From Hymenoscyphus infarciens (Eukaryota; Ascomycota; Leotiomycetes; Helotiales; Helotiaceae), in assembly GCA_001414345.1 (NCBI GenBank), contig LLCB01000555.1:1-23119 (forward strand): a DNA stretch of 23,119 nucleotides, written 5' to 3'. Of the stretch, positions 1-9,447 are shown piece by piece. Under the pieces are notes generated by a model. The model made no database searches, was not told where the DNA came from, and was given only the letters and a program-made list of their open reading frames with translations. The position numbers and the translations under genes are program-made. Every line of letters starts with the position of its first letter. Position 1 is the first letter of the stretch.

Positions 1-1008
1 AGAGAGTTTATAATAATTCTTATTAGATACTAGTAAAAGAGAGAGCGTTTATAATAATTTTTATTAGATACTAGTAAAGAGAGAGTTTATAATAATTTTT
101 ATTAGATACTAGTAAAGAGAGCGTTTATAATAATTTTTATTAGATACTAGTAGAGAGAGAGTTTATAATAATTTTTATTAGATACTAGTAGAGAGAGAGT
201 TTATAATAATTTTTATTAGATACTAGTAAAGAAAGCGTTTATAATAATTTTTATTAAATACTAGTAGAAAGAGAGTTTATAATAATTTTTATTAGATACT
301 AGTAGAGAGAGAGTTTATAATAATTTTTATTAGATACTAGTAGAGAGAGAGTTTATAATAATTTTTATTAGATACTAGTAGAGAGAGAGTTTATAATAAT
401 TTTTATTAGATACTAGAAGAGTAAGAGTTTATAATAATCTTTATTAAATACTAGTAGAGTAAGAGTTTATAATAATCTTTATTAGATACTAGAAGAGTAA
501 GAGTTTATAATAATTTTTATTAGATATTAGAAGAGTAAGAGTTTATATAAAATACTAGTAGAGTAAGAGTTTATAATAATTTTTATAAGATACTAGAAGA
601 GTAAGAGTTTATAATAATTTTTATTAAATACTAGAAGAGTAAGAGTTTATAATAATCTTTATTAGATACTAGTAGAGAAAGAGTTTATAATAATTTTTAT
701 TAGATACTAGAAGAGAAAGAGTTTATAATAATCTTTATTAGATACTAGAAGAGTAAGAGTTTATAATAATTCTTATTAGATACTAGAAGAGTAAGAGTTT
801 ATAATAATTTTTATTAGATACTAGTAGAGAGAGAGTTTATAATAATTTTTATTAAATACTAGAAGAGTAAGTATTTATAATAATTTTTATTAGATACTAG
901 AAGAGTAAGAGTTTATAATAATTTTTATTAGATACTAGAAGAGTAAGAGTTTATAATAATCTTTATTAGATACTAGAAGAGTAAGAGTTTACGATAATTT
1001 TTATTAGA
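1..1008. repeat. AT-rich tandem satellite, ~38-bp unit, ~26 copies
   Basis: A head-to-tail array starts at or before base 1 and ends at about 1008. The phase of TTTATAATAAT at 48, 86, 124, 162 and 200 gives a 38-bp period. The unit reads roughly GAG(A/T)GTTTATAATAAT, then TTTTATTAGATACTAG, then a purine-rich linker. It holds a short dyad (TAATAA-TTT-TTATTA) and often the palindrome ACTAGT. Two subfamilies occupy separate blocks: linkers like GTAGAGAGAGAG up to about 410, then GAAGAGTAAGAG for most of the rest. One copy near 541-560 lost about 10 bp of its core. No coding potential is seen. It is satellite or minisatellite DNA; direct repeats without unique spacers argue against CRISPR. Confidence 0.95.
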
Positions 1009-1953
1009 AAAATCTAAAATCTAGGATCTTATATAAGATCTGGCCTTAAGGTGGTCGGACCGTAGAAGAAGAACCGCTGCTTAGAAAGGCCGCTTTTAGC
1101 CGAGTACGCATGCTTGAGGTGGGCTGTTTCGGTATGATTAGGCGAGCGATCCCCAGCCAATCCACTGGGAACCAGTCTTAATTATCTTAACTGCAATTTC
1201 TTTGAGAGAACTTTAGTTGCTGGAATAAAGGTTATTGATGTTCGGTATCTCCAATCATCGACACGTGAAGATTAGTATTCATAGTTGGTTCTTTAACAAG
1301 CATTGCTTTTTTAAACTACTTTTCCTAGCATTGAGGAGATAGGTTTGAATGCTTGCAATCATCTTTGGTAGCTCCGTGTAAAAGGTCCGTCCATCAAATA
1401 ATGCTACTCCTCCTGAGAAGAGCTCACATACTCACGACGAAGTATATAACCTTCGGAAACCTTAGGTGAGTGTTTTTGAGTCTTTTGACCATAAGTGTAC
1501 CTGGTGATGTCATACTTCTATATGTCTGTCTGGGAAATTATGGAAAATTATAAAGTCTTAACATGTGATTGAGAAGAATATGAGTGAATTGGACAAAAAC
1601 TGAAATTAACAACACGCCAGCATAGCTACCTCTTCGACCTTTCCCTTCCTTCCCACAACGCCAAAGCACCTGCCTCATACGAAGAAGTCAACACTTGTAT
1701 GTTTCCGCCAACCGGTACACCAACAGTTTCTGGCTCTTTCAGGCGCAGCAAAAAACATTTCCGCTTAAGAGCTTTGGTAATGACCTCTGACCTTCGATGG
1801 TGAATTTTTGCTGACTGAGGTAGAATCGCAAGAAAGCCCTCAAGGCACCCAACAGACGAAAAAACTTCTACAAACTACCGTAAGTGACTCGGTCCTTGGA
1901 AATTATATCGTTGCTCATGAAAAACAACAGTTTCGATCCTCAATTCCTACGAG
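1009..1953. other. Intergenic stretch; possible 5' UTR intron near its right end
   Basis: No convincing coding region is seen. A perfect 16-bp palindrome, GATCTTATATAAGATC, sits at 1025-1040, just outside the satellite. Sequence from about 1040 on is less AT-rich and not repetitive. Near the right end, a GTAAGT donor at 1880 and an ACAG acceptor ending at 1930 would define a 51-bp intron lying before the ATG at 1954, probably in a 5' leader. This intron is inferred only from consensus splice signals. Confidence 0.5.
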
Positions 1954-2394
1954 ATGGGTAATACCAACGATAACGTCGCTTCTTCGTCCACGAACAACCC
2001 CAACACCAACCAACAACTCACCCTCCCAACCATAGCCCAAAAACTCGCTGAACTCCAAGAAACCAACGCAACTCGTCTCCGTATCTCCCACCTCGAAGCC
2101 GCGCTAGCAAAACAAGATGAGAAAATCGCCAAAATGATGTCCCACATCGAAGAGGTAAAGCTCGAAACCCAACATAACCTAGGTGAAGCATACACAACTA
2201 TCGATGTGATGTACGCAGCAATCCCGATGATGGAACTCAACTTGCGGATCATGGGTGTTACCGAAGAAGGTATTAGAGACATCGTGGATGAACGAATTGA
2301 GGAGATTGGTCGTCATTTGGAGGCTGTTGATTGGGTTAGGGGTTATGCTGATGCTGCTTATGAGAATGCTCAAGCTAAGATGAAGCACAAGTGA
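1954..2394 (+). CDS. Small coiled-coil hypothetical protein
   Basis: An uninterrupted reading frame codes for 146 residues. I do not recognise a named family. Residues 1-25 are polar and rich in Asn, Ser and Thr (probably disordered). Residues about 27-75 form heptad-like runs of Leu/Ile/Met with Lys, Glu and Gln, containing KLAELQETNATRLRISHLEA and KQDEKIAKMMSHIEEVK, so a coiled coil is likely. A second helical, acidic part follows at about 90-146 (EEGIRDIVDERIEEIGRHLE). No signal peptide or membrane segment is visible. The ATG has G at +4 (ACGAGATGG), and an upstream leader intron is possible at 1880-1930. The GC-richer sequence compared with both flanks supports a real gene. A role in self-association is inference. 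Confidence 0.6.
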   Translation: MGNTNDNVASSSTNNPNTNQQLTLPTIAQKLAELQETNATRLRISHLEAALAKQDEKIAKMMSHIEEVKLETQHNLGEAYTTIDVMYAAIPMMELNLRIMGVTEEGIRDIVDERIEEIGRHLEAVDWVRGYADAAYENAQAKMKHK

Positions 2395-2779
2395 AAGGGT
2401 GAGGATGAGAAGTAGTGAAGAGGTTTTGGGCATTCTATTTGTTGATTCTTTGAGGTTGAAATGGATGATTGCGAAAATTACTTTGCTTTAATTTAAACAT
2501 GATGCCGTATGTCCTAAGTGTAACGACAAAGAGTGTGAGGGTTGGAAAGGGGGTTTTGAGTAATTGGCTTCTCGGGTCTCGAATTAAAGATTAAGAACTA
2601 CAAATATGCTTCAAGCTAATGATTGAGACGAATGCAAAAGATCGCCTTGGAATAGATTCGCATGATAAACGCGAAAGAGATGGACATAATTCCCCTAAAT
2701 GACTCCGACTCCAGAATGAAATCAATACGATAAAACAAACACCACATCCAAGAACACCTCGCTAAAGAGAAACAAAAAC
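2395..2779. other. Intergenic region between convergent genes
   Basis: The 3' ends of the coiled-coil gene (+) and the GH114 gene (-) face each other here. Nothing with coding potential is seen; reading frames within it do not resemble any family. It should hold both 3' untranslated regions and polyadenylation signals, but I cannot assign a specific site. Confidence 0.5.
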
Positions 2780-3688
2780 TCAAGCTGTAAAGGTCCCATC
2801 GCAGAACATTGCAGCCGAAAAGAGAGACGGCCCTTTGATGATGGATGAGAACAAGGAAAGTCCACCGGCTGCGCAACAGGTTTTGACTGTCGTCTTCGAT
2901 ATGGTTTTGAGATCATCTGAACTTGGGTATTCGACATGAAAGACCGGTTTCTTCGAATTGATGAACGATTGATATCTTCCACACTCATTATATTGAACAC
3001 ATTGCTCATTGACCGCAAATTCCACAAATGATCCAACTTTGTCGACAATGTCTAGGGCGTTTTTGATTCCGACAGCGAGACCACGAGTGTGTGCTGCATT
3101 CGCGAGTTTGGTTATATAAGTGATAGAGTCAATTTGGTTTAGTGAGAATCCGGTAACGGGACGGAAACCCCCTGCTTTGGCGGGTGCTGTGTCGGTATTG
3201 TATCCATCCACGTTGTCTGGATCGACTCCATCACACCCCTTGTCTTTTGCCAATTGGATGCGGGCGGTCATGATATCCATGACCTTTGAGCTTCTGATGT
3301 TGAGCCATTTTTCTCCGGGCCAGTAACCGTCCTTTGCGGTGTCTCCTTGCGCGAGGCCATTGCCGAGATCTGCCTTGTTGAATAGAGAAGCGTCTGGTCG
3401 CCAGTTTTCATAACTTCCCGCGGAGAAATAACAGATGACTTTTTTCCCGTTTCTCTTGAGTGTTGCGATGTCTTGGTTTGAGGTATCGACAAGGTCTACA
3501 TCATAAACATCGATACCGGGCAGGTTCAAATTCCCCTTGCCAATGTTGTTGAGGATGATTTGCCATCTGAGGGGTGGATGTGGCTGCCAAAAGGTTGCGC
3601 GTGATTTTAAATATGGTTCTATGATGGGCGTTGCGAAGGATGATTGAACAAGGGCCAGAACAATCGTCATTGATGAAAATGAGTACAT
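2780..3688 (-). CDS. Secreted glycoside hydrolase family 114-like protein (TIM barrel)
   Basis: 302 codons, no intron. Family members studied in fungi cleave alpha-1,4-linked galactosamine polymers (endo-alpha-1,4-polygalactosaminidase). Residues 1-20 look like a secretion signal (hydrophobic MTIVLALVQSSFA before a likely cut after Ala19 or Thr20). Family-typical blocks: WQIILNN at 42-48, DVYDVDLVDT at 60-69, VICYFSAGSYENWRPD at 84-99, GYWPGEKWLNIR at 121-132, the acidic GCDGVDPDNVDGY at 151-163, GLAVGIKN at 203-210, EFAVNEQC at 223-230 and HVEYP at 251-255. The conserved Asp and Glu residues of these blocks are present. Cys86, Cys152, Cys230, Cys236, Cys271 and Cys272 could form disulfides. 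Length is normal; the last ~15 residues differ from the usual ending, so the exact C-terminus is less sure. A pyrimidine-rich tract lies just upstream of the ATG. The gene appears intact and exported to the cell wall or medium. Confidence 0.88.
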   Translation of the reverse strand: MYSFSSMTIVLALVQSSFATPIIEPYLKSRATFWQPHPPLRWQIILNNIGKGNLNLPGIDVYDVDLVDTSNQDIATLKRNGKKVICYFSAGSYENWRPDASLFNKADLGNGLAQGDTAKDGYWPGEKWLNIRSSKVMDIMTARIQLAKDKGCDGVDPDNVDGYNTDTAPAKAGGFRPVTGFSLNQIDSITYITKLANAAHTRGLAVGIKNALDIVDKVGSFVEFAVNEQCVQYNECGRYQSFINSKKPVFHVEYPSSDDLKTISKTTVKTCCAAGGLSLFSSIIKGPSLFSAAMFCDGTFTA

Positions 3689-4522
3689 GTTGGAGAGGGG
3701 GGCGAGGTTGATGCTTTCGAAAGGTGGAGAGATGAAGAAGGTTGAAGAAAGTTGGTATGAAAAGTATACCCCAAAGAAGAGAAGAAATCCATTTCATTTA
3801 ATAAGAAAATATGGCCTGGTGTGTTCTCATTGCGTCGTCCTCAATCCACATTCCAAGGGAATTAAGCGAAGGGCCTAGCTCTATGGACAAGAGGCTAATG
3901 ACCAGACAACTAGCATTTTAGTTTTCCTCCGGTATTCAAATAGTTTGTGATACGTATATTTCGAAATACAATGCTCAGAAGAAAAAGCTGATCTGCAAAA
4001 CAATAGAGCTGAAAGTCAAGTGGCGACGAAGGTTCTACCGAGTGGACTTTCTCGTAGTTCATCGGTGACGATCGAAACTTGGATCGACGTAATCGTTCGC
4101 AACAATGTTTGTATTGGACCATCTCAGGTGGATTGAGTTTCAATAGCCAAAATATCAGTGACAAACGGATTGCCCTGGATTTCATGTAGTATCAGTCAGT
4201 GTAAGAGTAAGAACAAATCACTCACATAGCGTCACTTTGAAAGAAAGTATGGGCGCTCTAGAATAAGAAGCTAGATTCAGTCGATGACGAAGTGGTAGTG
4301 GTTAGATTACTAGTTAGTACTGTGATGGTGTTGTTCAAAAGGCTTAGTGTAAGCCTGGTGAGCCACAATTTAAAGTGTGGCGTATCAAGGGGCTAGTCCG
4401 GTTTGGGACCACGGAGTATTCCCACCAGCGGGTTCCCTCTACCCGACATCCATCCAGCCAGCGCTAGCCGCCCCAACTATCAACTTCTAAGTATCGTTCG
4501 AGACCAACAGGGTCAAGCGTGT
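3689..4522. other. Intergenic region with two adjacent small hairpins
   Basis: The part next to 3688 is the likely GH114 promoter: on the minus strand a CT-rich run (TTTCTTCTCTTCTTTGGGG) lies about 100 bp upstream of the ATG. Two hairpins are adjacent at 4340-4382: AGGCTT/AAGCCT with a 5-base loop, then GCCACA/TGTGGC around an 8-base AT-rich centre. No tRNA or other structured RNA could be assigned. Frames in this stretch look random. Confidence 0.45.
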
Positions 4523-5606
4523 TTATTCTGTTATTTGTACCACGCTTTTCAAGCCATACTTCTTCTCCATTTCGTTCCACACATTGATGTTCTTTTTGAT
4601 ATACGTTCTTACTTCATTAGGCTCTCCTGGACGTGGCGGTCCTGTCCTTTCGAGTCCAAACAACGAACACAGCTCCGGTCATTCTGTTTCCCACGTCAAT
4701 GGCGCTTTTGCAACTGCAACATTGAAGCCTTCGCCCTTTTGGGATTTTGGAAGAGTCAGAGAGGTGTAATGTCTGTCTCGCGATCATATCACTTGAACTG
4801 TCGTTTGATTTCGCAATCCACGCGGTTTTTGATCTGGGGTAGCAGCAAGTCGCCCCTTTCCCCTCGATATCTGCAAACAACGACAGAAATATTCCGATTG
4901 ACGTGCCCAAGGAGTAGAAGTTTTGATTTGGAACGAAGCCGATGATGATATCCGGTCTGGTATCGCACCAATTCCACAATCCTTCTTGTGCGTACTTGGT
5001 GAGCCAATTCAGTTGTGGATGGTAGAAAAGTTTCTCACCATACGGTGACTTCAGGCGGGGGTGTGATTCTTTCAAGGGCATAGAGATGTAGTTTGTTGGA
5101 TATGCTTCAAGGAGATGACAGCCGTACATCTTTGCTCCAGTTTGCAAAACCACGAATTCGAGAGTGGGACTTAGGTGATCCATGGCGAAAGTCGAACGTC
5201 GGAACATAGCCTCTGTATCCTTGTACTCTTGTTCAAAGTATGCAGAAGCTTTGTATGCTGTTTACTTGTCTGTCCACTGTACTGCACTGCATATTTTCTC
5301 TCTCTTTATTTCGAGGGAACGCACCCAAAATAATACACGGCGTGACATCCTTTACTCCCCCAATCTTTGCTATTTCAGTTTCCAGTTCTTCTTGCGTGCC
5401 CTTCAATAAACCGATCCCAGAAACAAGATTTAATATGTCATCTTTTGGCAAGAGAGAGTCACTTTGTTTCAGGGGTTGATTTGTGAGAGCATGAACTTTT
5501 GACCAGATTCCCTTATTGGGGTAAATTGGTAATCATGGAGTATTTCGTTTACAAAGGCCCATCCTGTCACACCGCTGGCACCAAATATGAGAGCTGTTTT
5601 CGACAT
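4523..5606 (-). pseudogene. PRISE-like (progesterone 5-beta-reductase / SirQ-like) NAD(P)-dependent reductase, decayed
   Basis: The frame starts at ATG 5606 with MSKTALIFGASGVTGW, the Rossmann dinucleotide-binding start of extended SDRs. Blocks follow in different frames: LTNQPLKQSDSLLPKDDILN, LLKGTQEELETEIAKIGGVK, FRRSTFAMDHLSPTLEFVVL, QTGAKMYGCHLLE, PYGEKLFYHPQLNWL, WNWCDTRPDIIIGFVPNQNF and SNDSSSDMIARQTLHL. The intact relatives are about 370 residues; the 1,084-bp span fits a full-length intronless gene. Breaks seen: a shift near residue 30, a local double shift around 5330, another near 5250, one extra G in the KGE-GFN block near 4735, and a Trp codon turned to TGA in WETE*PELCSLFGL. The C-terminal tail ends at TAA 4523. 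Frames between the breaks stay open, so decay is recent. The frameshifts could partly be consensus errors; the TGA is harder to explain that way. Confidence 0.85.
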
Positions 5607-6528
5607 TTTCGTGTGCTTTCAGATGGTTCTTGTCTTCTACCAATATATCGAGAGCAGACTTTGTTTACTGTTGATCGTCGATTACTGCTACTTCTCATCA
5701 TTTACGCGTATCCTTGTGTTAGTTCACCGGCTGTGGCTTTGCCGTCCGATTCAGTTTTAGATGCTTCCAGCTTCTCCACCATAATGGAGGAATGGAGCCG
5801 GCAAACCTCCCCCGCCAACCCCGCACACCTAGCTCAGCCCACAGCTTAACATTTTCCGCTCCCCACCCCCGGCACTGTTTGTAAACGTACGGCCGCTGTG
5901 ACATACTTGCAATCTACAGACATTTTCACAGCCAAATTACCCTTGCACATGACAGACAGTTTGGGGGGGGGGATAGTGTGGATCCTAAAACTTCTGGTCT
6001 CTTGCCTAGCTAAAAGGGGAACTAAAGAGGGTGGACTTGGACGTGAGTATGGGAGAGATGCGTTGCTTGCTTTTACGGATCGCAAAACTGTTATGATTAA
6101 CATGAATTGTTAGGTTACTGGTTGGAGGAGCTAACTGGGTTCTTTATAAATACTTTTCGCAAAATTTATATACAGCTCTGGGCTCTGTTGGTGAATTGAG
6201 ATGAGGTGAGTATTTGTGACATTCTCAAGGAAACACTTATAGTGCAAGGGCGTGGCATCTTTTAGTGCTTCTATACTGCTGCTAGCCACCTACTCCTTCT
6301 CTTCTTCAACCCTGCCAAAAGCAGTATGTTTACTTGACGATTCTGTCGATGCTCGCGTGTAGTATAAGTATAAGGGGGAGTGTGAGCAATCGTTGAGATT
6401 TGGTGCTTTGAGATTTGTAGGGTGTTTGTGGGTTTAGATTTATTAGAAAATGCAAGTACGCCGTAACTGAAACGAGTGAGTTGAAACTTAAACATTATTT
6501 CGTTGCGACCGAGGATATATTCGTGGGT

Positions 6529-6652
6529 AAACTGAGAATGGCAGTGGGGAAGGCGTGAAGTCTATTCCTGGGTAACCCAGAGGTAGTAAATGTATGGTAA
6601 GCTACTATTCACGGGTAACCTAAGAATAGGAGGACTATGTCCGAGTTACCCT
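6529..6652. repeat. Cluster of short degenerate ATTC-NN-GGGTAA motifs
   Basis: Three direct copies begin at 6529, 6564 and 6607: ATTCGTGGGTAAACTGAGAA, ATTCCTGGGTAACCCAGAGG and ATTCACGGGTAACCTAAGAA. A fourth, inverted, lies near 6643 (GAGTTACCC). The spacing is 35 and 43 bp, so this is not a simple tandem repeat. It may be a remnant of a small repeat or a cluster of binding sites; neither can be decided from the sequence. Confidence 0.5.
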
Positions 6653-6917
6653 ATAAAATCAAGAATATGAAACTTCTTAGAGCGGGATAATAAGTAGTAG
6701 GTTTCTTTCTATATATAATTTTCTTTGTGGCATTTTATTGTACAACTTGTGGTGTTGTGGATGTACGGCATCCCAGATGTACCAAACCCCCATCTCGTCC
6801 TCAACCTATCGTATTTACTCCGCAGAAGAGTGAATACAAGGGAAAAGTTTGGTTGGTTTTTCGTGTTTTATGAGTTGATGTTTAGAGGAAATTATGTTGT
6901 TCGGCGGTGTGGGAGAT

Positions 6918-6941
6918 GAGCCCCTCTTTTAAGAGGGGCTC
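6918..6941. repeat. Perfect inverted repeat (11-bp arms, 2-base loop)
   Basis: The arm GAGCCCCTCTT is followed by TT and then by its exact reverse complement AAGAGGGGCTC. The stem is GC-rich in an AT-rich background. It lies 375 bp upstream of the F-box gene start. No adjacent coding sequence or RNA gene explains it. Confidence 0.8.
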
Positions 6942-7316
6942 GACGTCGTTGGTTACCATTGTTTAAGCGTGTTGTTCTCGCTTACAGGTTTGCAAATAAA
7001 AAAGGCATGAGAAACTTGGAAATATAGTTGGCAGATTGGATCTTTGAACTTTGCAGTGGGGTTGAGGATTGACAGAATCATCACAACCAAAAGATCTTCT
7101 TGTGGTTTTCGTTATGTGAAGTAAGTGTGAAGTTGATGTCATGGGATAATTGAAACCATTTTCTGGTCATATTTCGCTTTCACTACTAAAACTTACCCGA
7201 AGCGCACTAGTGCCCGAGCTTTCGGCTAGTCCACATTAGCAGACAAACCTCGATATCTTGAGCTCCTTAGAAACTTGAACTTGAACTTCGACCTTCACCT
7301 TCACCCATCAACAACA

Positions 7317-8651
7317 ATGTCGAACCTCAATACCATCCCGACTCTTAACACCATCCCGGTGGAAATATCTAAGCTCATAGAGTTCTACCTCGAAAATATA
7401 GACATCAAACAACTTCGTCTGGTATGCAAGACATTGAAGGAAAGAGCAAACCTACGAATTCCACGCGTCTTCATTTCTCTCTACGATGTCGTCCTCGACG
7501 CGGCAATAAATATCATCCAACACGAAGAGTTCTCTAAAGGAATCGAAGAGATTGTTTGGGATAACACGCAACATCAATATCCACGAAGCCCAAGAACTTA
7601 TGACTACGAAGAAGAGATAGACGCGCATAGAGAGCAATTCGACCTAGCTAGATGTCTTTTCGCGGCACACAGAGAGCTCATGCGGAGTGGCAGAGATCTT
7701 CAGGTCCTTCGGCAAGCTCTGAAACTACCCAATTTGAAACGTGTCACTGTTACGAGCCATATTTGGGATAGTATTAACGCAGGTGCGCCGGTCTACCACC
7801 TTCCGCTATTTCGAGAGTTATATCAAGAATCACAACTACTTCCACTGTACAACAAACATTACAACCGAGTCCTCTCTGAAACAAGCAGTGCCGGTGTAAA
7901 TCTCAAGGAATTCGTGGTTGATGTTGCGCGACACCGCGAGTACATAGGCGGCGGTCTCTTCTGGCACCCAGACAAGGCTACCTTGGACCTGCAGACGATT
8001 TGCAAGAACTCTCCCAATCTCACACGACTTGATCTCGCTCTGAACGCCAAACTCAACTGGAGCCAAGGAGTCCTATGTCTCGAGACTGGACTGCTGAAAG
8101 ATTTACTCTCAAAGCTGCCGACCCTCGAAGATCTCAGAATCCACGCAAATATGGACACCGACTTCGGAAGACCAGACAGCAACCCAGAATTCCGACCTAT
8201 GTGGAATACAATCGAAGACGTCTTTCCCACCCCCTACACAACCCACTTTCCAAATCTCAAACATCTCAAGCTTGGAAATTTATACATGAAAACCACCAGT
8301 CTCATCAGTCTCATCACCGATCTTCCGTCCCTTCAATACGCCGATCTCGATAGACCAGAATTGTGCACCACCACAGGAACATTCAGCCATCTCCTTCATG
8401 AACTTAAAAAGCAACTTATAGATGGGGAGGATGGAAAGTGGAAGGAGCCAAAGACAAGACTTACGATTCATTCAGATAGACGGGGAAGTCTACATAAGAT
8501 TGTTCAGGATGATATCACGGCGTTTTTCTATGAGGGTAGGCTATGTCCTTATGAGGCGGGAGCTAATAAGCCGAGAATGTTTTGGTCGCAGAAGAACGAT
8601 TATCGGCCTAGTGATGGAATCAAATGCGACGAAAATGAAAAAGCTTCATAA
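7317..8651 (+). CDS. F-box protein with leucine-rich-repeat-like region
   Basis: 444 codons from the ATG at 7317. An in-frame ATG at 7275 would add 14 residues, but ACAACAATGTCG at 7317 is the better fungal start context. Residues about 8-48 match an F-box (NTIPVEISKLIEFYLENIDI then QLRLVCKTLKERA), the module that binds Skp1 in SCF ubiquitin ligases. The rest has spaced leucine-rich stretches typical of the substrate-side region of fungal F-box proteins: LPNLKRVTVTS, NLKEFVVDVARH, PNLTRLDLALNAKLNW, LPTLEDLRIHAN, FPNLKHLKLGNLYM and LPSLQYADLDRP. No signal peptide or membrane segment is seen. There is no intron and the frame is clean, so it is probably functional. The substrate is unknown; assignment as SCF receptor is from the family. 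Confidence 0.85.
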   Translation: MSNLNTIPTLNTIPVEISKLIEFYLENIDIKQLRLVCKTLKERANLRIPRVFISLYDVVLDAAINIIQHEEFSKGIEEIVWDNTQHQYPRSPRTYDYEEEIDAHREQFDLARCLFAAHRELMRSGRDLQVLRQALKLPNLKRVTVTSHIWDSINAGAPVYHLPLFRELYQESQLLPLYNKHYNRVLSETSSAGVNLKEFVVDVARHREYIGGGLFWHPDKATLDLQTICKNSPNLTRLDLALNAKLNWSQGVLCLETGLLKDLLSKLPTLEDLRIHANMDTDFGRPDSNPEFRPMWNTIEDVFPTPYTTHFPNLKHLKLGNLYMKTTSLISLITDLPSLQYADLDRPELCTTTGTFSHLLHELKKQLIDGEDGKWKEPKTRLTIHSDRRGSLHKIVQDDITAFFYEGRLCPYEAGANKPRMFWSQKNDYRPSDGIKCDENEKAS

Positions 8652-9447
8652 TGTTAGGGGAAATTGAAATGGCAAGTTGGTTCATTTGGTGTAGGTGGGT
8701 GAAGCGGCGAGCGAGGGGAGCTATGATTGGTTGATACCATTTGAGTCGAAAGGGGAAATTTGAGGAGAGAGAACACCTACTTGGTACCTCGTGTTAGTAA
8801 AAGTATTGTCTTCAAGAATTTTTAAATAGAAAAGGTTGTGCCAAATACTCTTTGTGCAGAGAATAAGAAGCCATCGCCTAATATCTCCTCGAAATATCTC
8901 TCATAGCATGCATGAGAGCTTAAAATACCAGCATTTTCAAGTACAATTTTCCCTAGGACTACAAGTTTAATAGTTCTATGAACCTGCCTTGATGTCAACA
9001 ATGCTTGAGCCAGGTGACAGACCGATCCAGTACTGGCAGAGGGACCAGCAAGTGTCACAAAAAATAAGAAAATAGATACCCATTTACGACGCTCAACTAA
9101 CCTCTCTATCTATTATGGGTTGTGATCGATGGGTGGACCCTCGCACAGACTGTGCCGACATCTTATACCAGGAAGCTAGACAAGAGAGGAGTAGGATCAA
9201 GTATGTTTAATAGAAGCATCCAATCTTGACGGAGGAGTCAGCCTCAGTACTAGTATGATTGCTTGGGCGTAGGTTGTATAAGACGGAGGAAATTCAGTAT
9301 TGATAATACAATGTATTGGAGTTACATACTTGATACGGTCCAACTCAAAATTTGGCAATGCGATGTGCCCTGCAAATTATGTTTGCCGCTCCGTTGCCTT
9401 GGAGCAACCAACTGTCGAGATATCCTGGAATCCATCGCCCAACTCGA
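8652..9447. other. Intergenic region between convergent genes
   Basis: The region lies between the 3' ends of the F-box gene (+) and the DUF7730-like gene (-). A 78-residue minus-strand frame (8822-9058) and a 31-residue plus-strand frame at 9115-9210 are open, but neither resembles a family. The latter reads MGCDRWVDPRTDCADILYQE at its start and ends in a GTATGT that could be a splice donor. I see nothing else. Confidence 0.4.

Larger units (their letters stand above)
5607..7316. other. Long intergenic region between the PRISE pseudogene and the F-box gene
   Basis: No gene recognised. The first ~300 bp would be the old promoter of the PRISE-like gene. It contains a run of nine G at about 5964-5972. 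At 6529-6640 a short motif, ATTC-N-N-GGGTAA, occurs three times in direct orientation (6529, 6564, 6607) with an inverted partner (GAGTTACCC) near 6643. A hairpin with 11-bp arms is at 6918-6941. The last 60 bases before 7317 are CT/AC-rich and look like a normal fungal 5' leader (ACCTTCACCTTCACCC). Confidence 0.5.

Noticed and set aside
1..1008. CRISPR array
   Set aside because: Units are contiguous and nearly identical with no unique spacers, and the genome is fungal.
1808..2035. 75-residue plus-strand frame overlapping the coiled-coil gene
   Set aside because: It lacks an ATG start, overlaps the better gene in another frame and crosses a likely leader intron.
3689..4522. tRNA gene
   Set aside because: No A-box/B-box pair with a foldable cloverleaf was found here or elsewhere in the window by eye.
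4403..4945. 180-residue plus-strand frame
   Set aside because: Antisense to the PRISE pseudogene, whose conserved motifs are on the minus strand.
8822..9058. 78-residue minus-strand frame in the F-box/DUF7730 interval
   Set aside because: No family resemblance and no splice or start support; its length is within chance.
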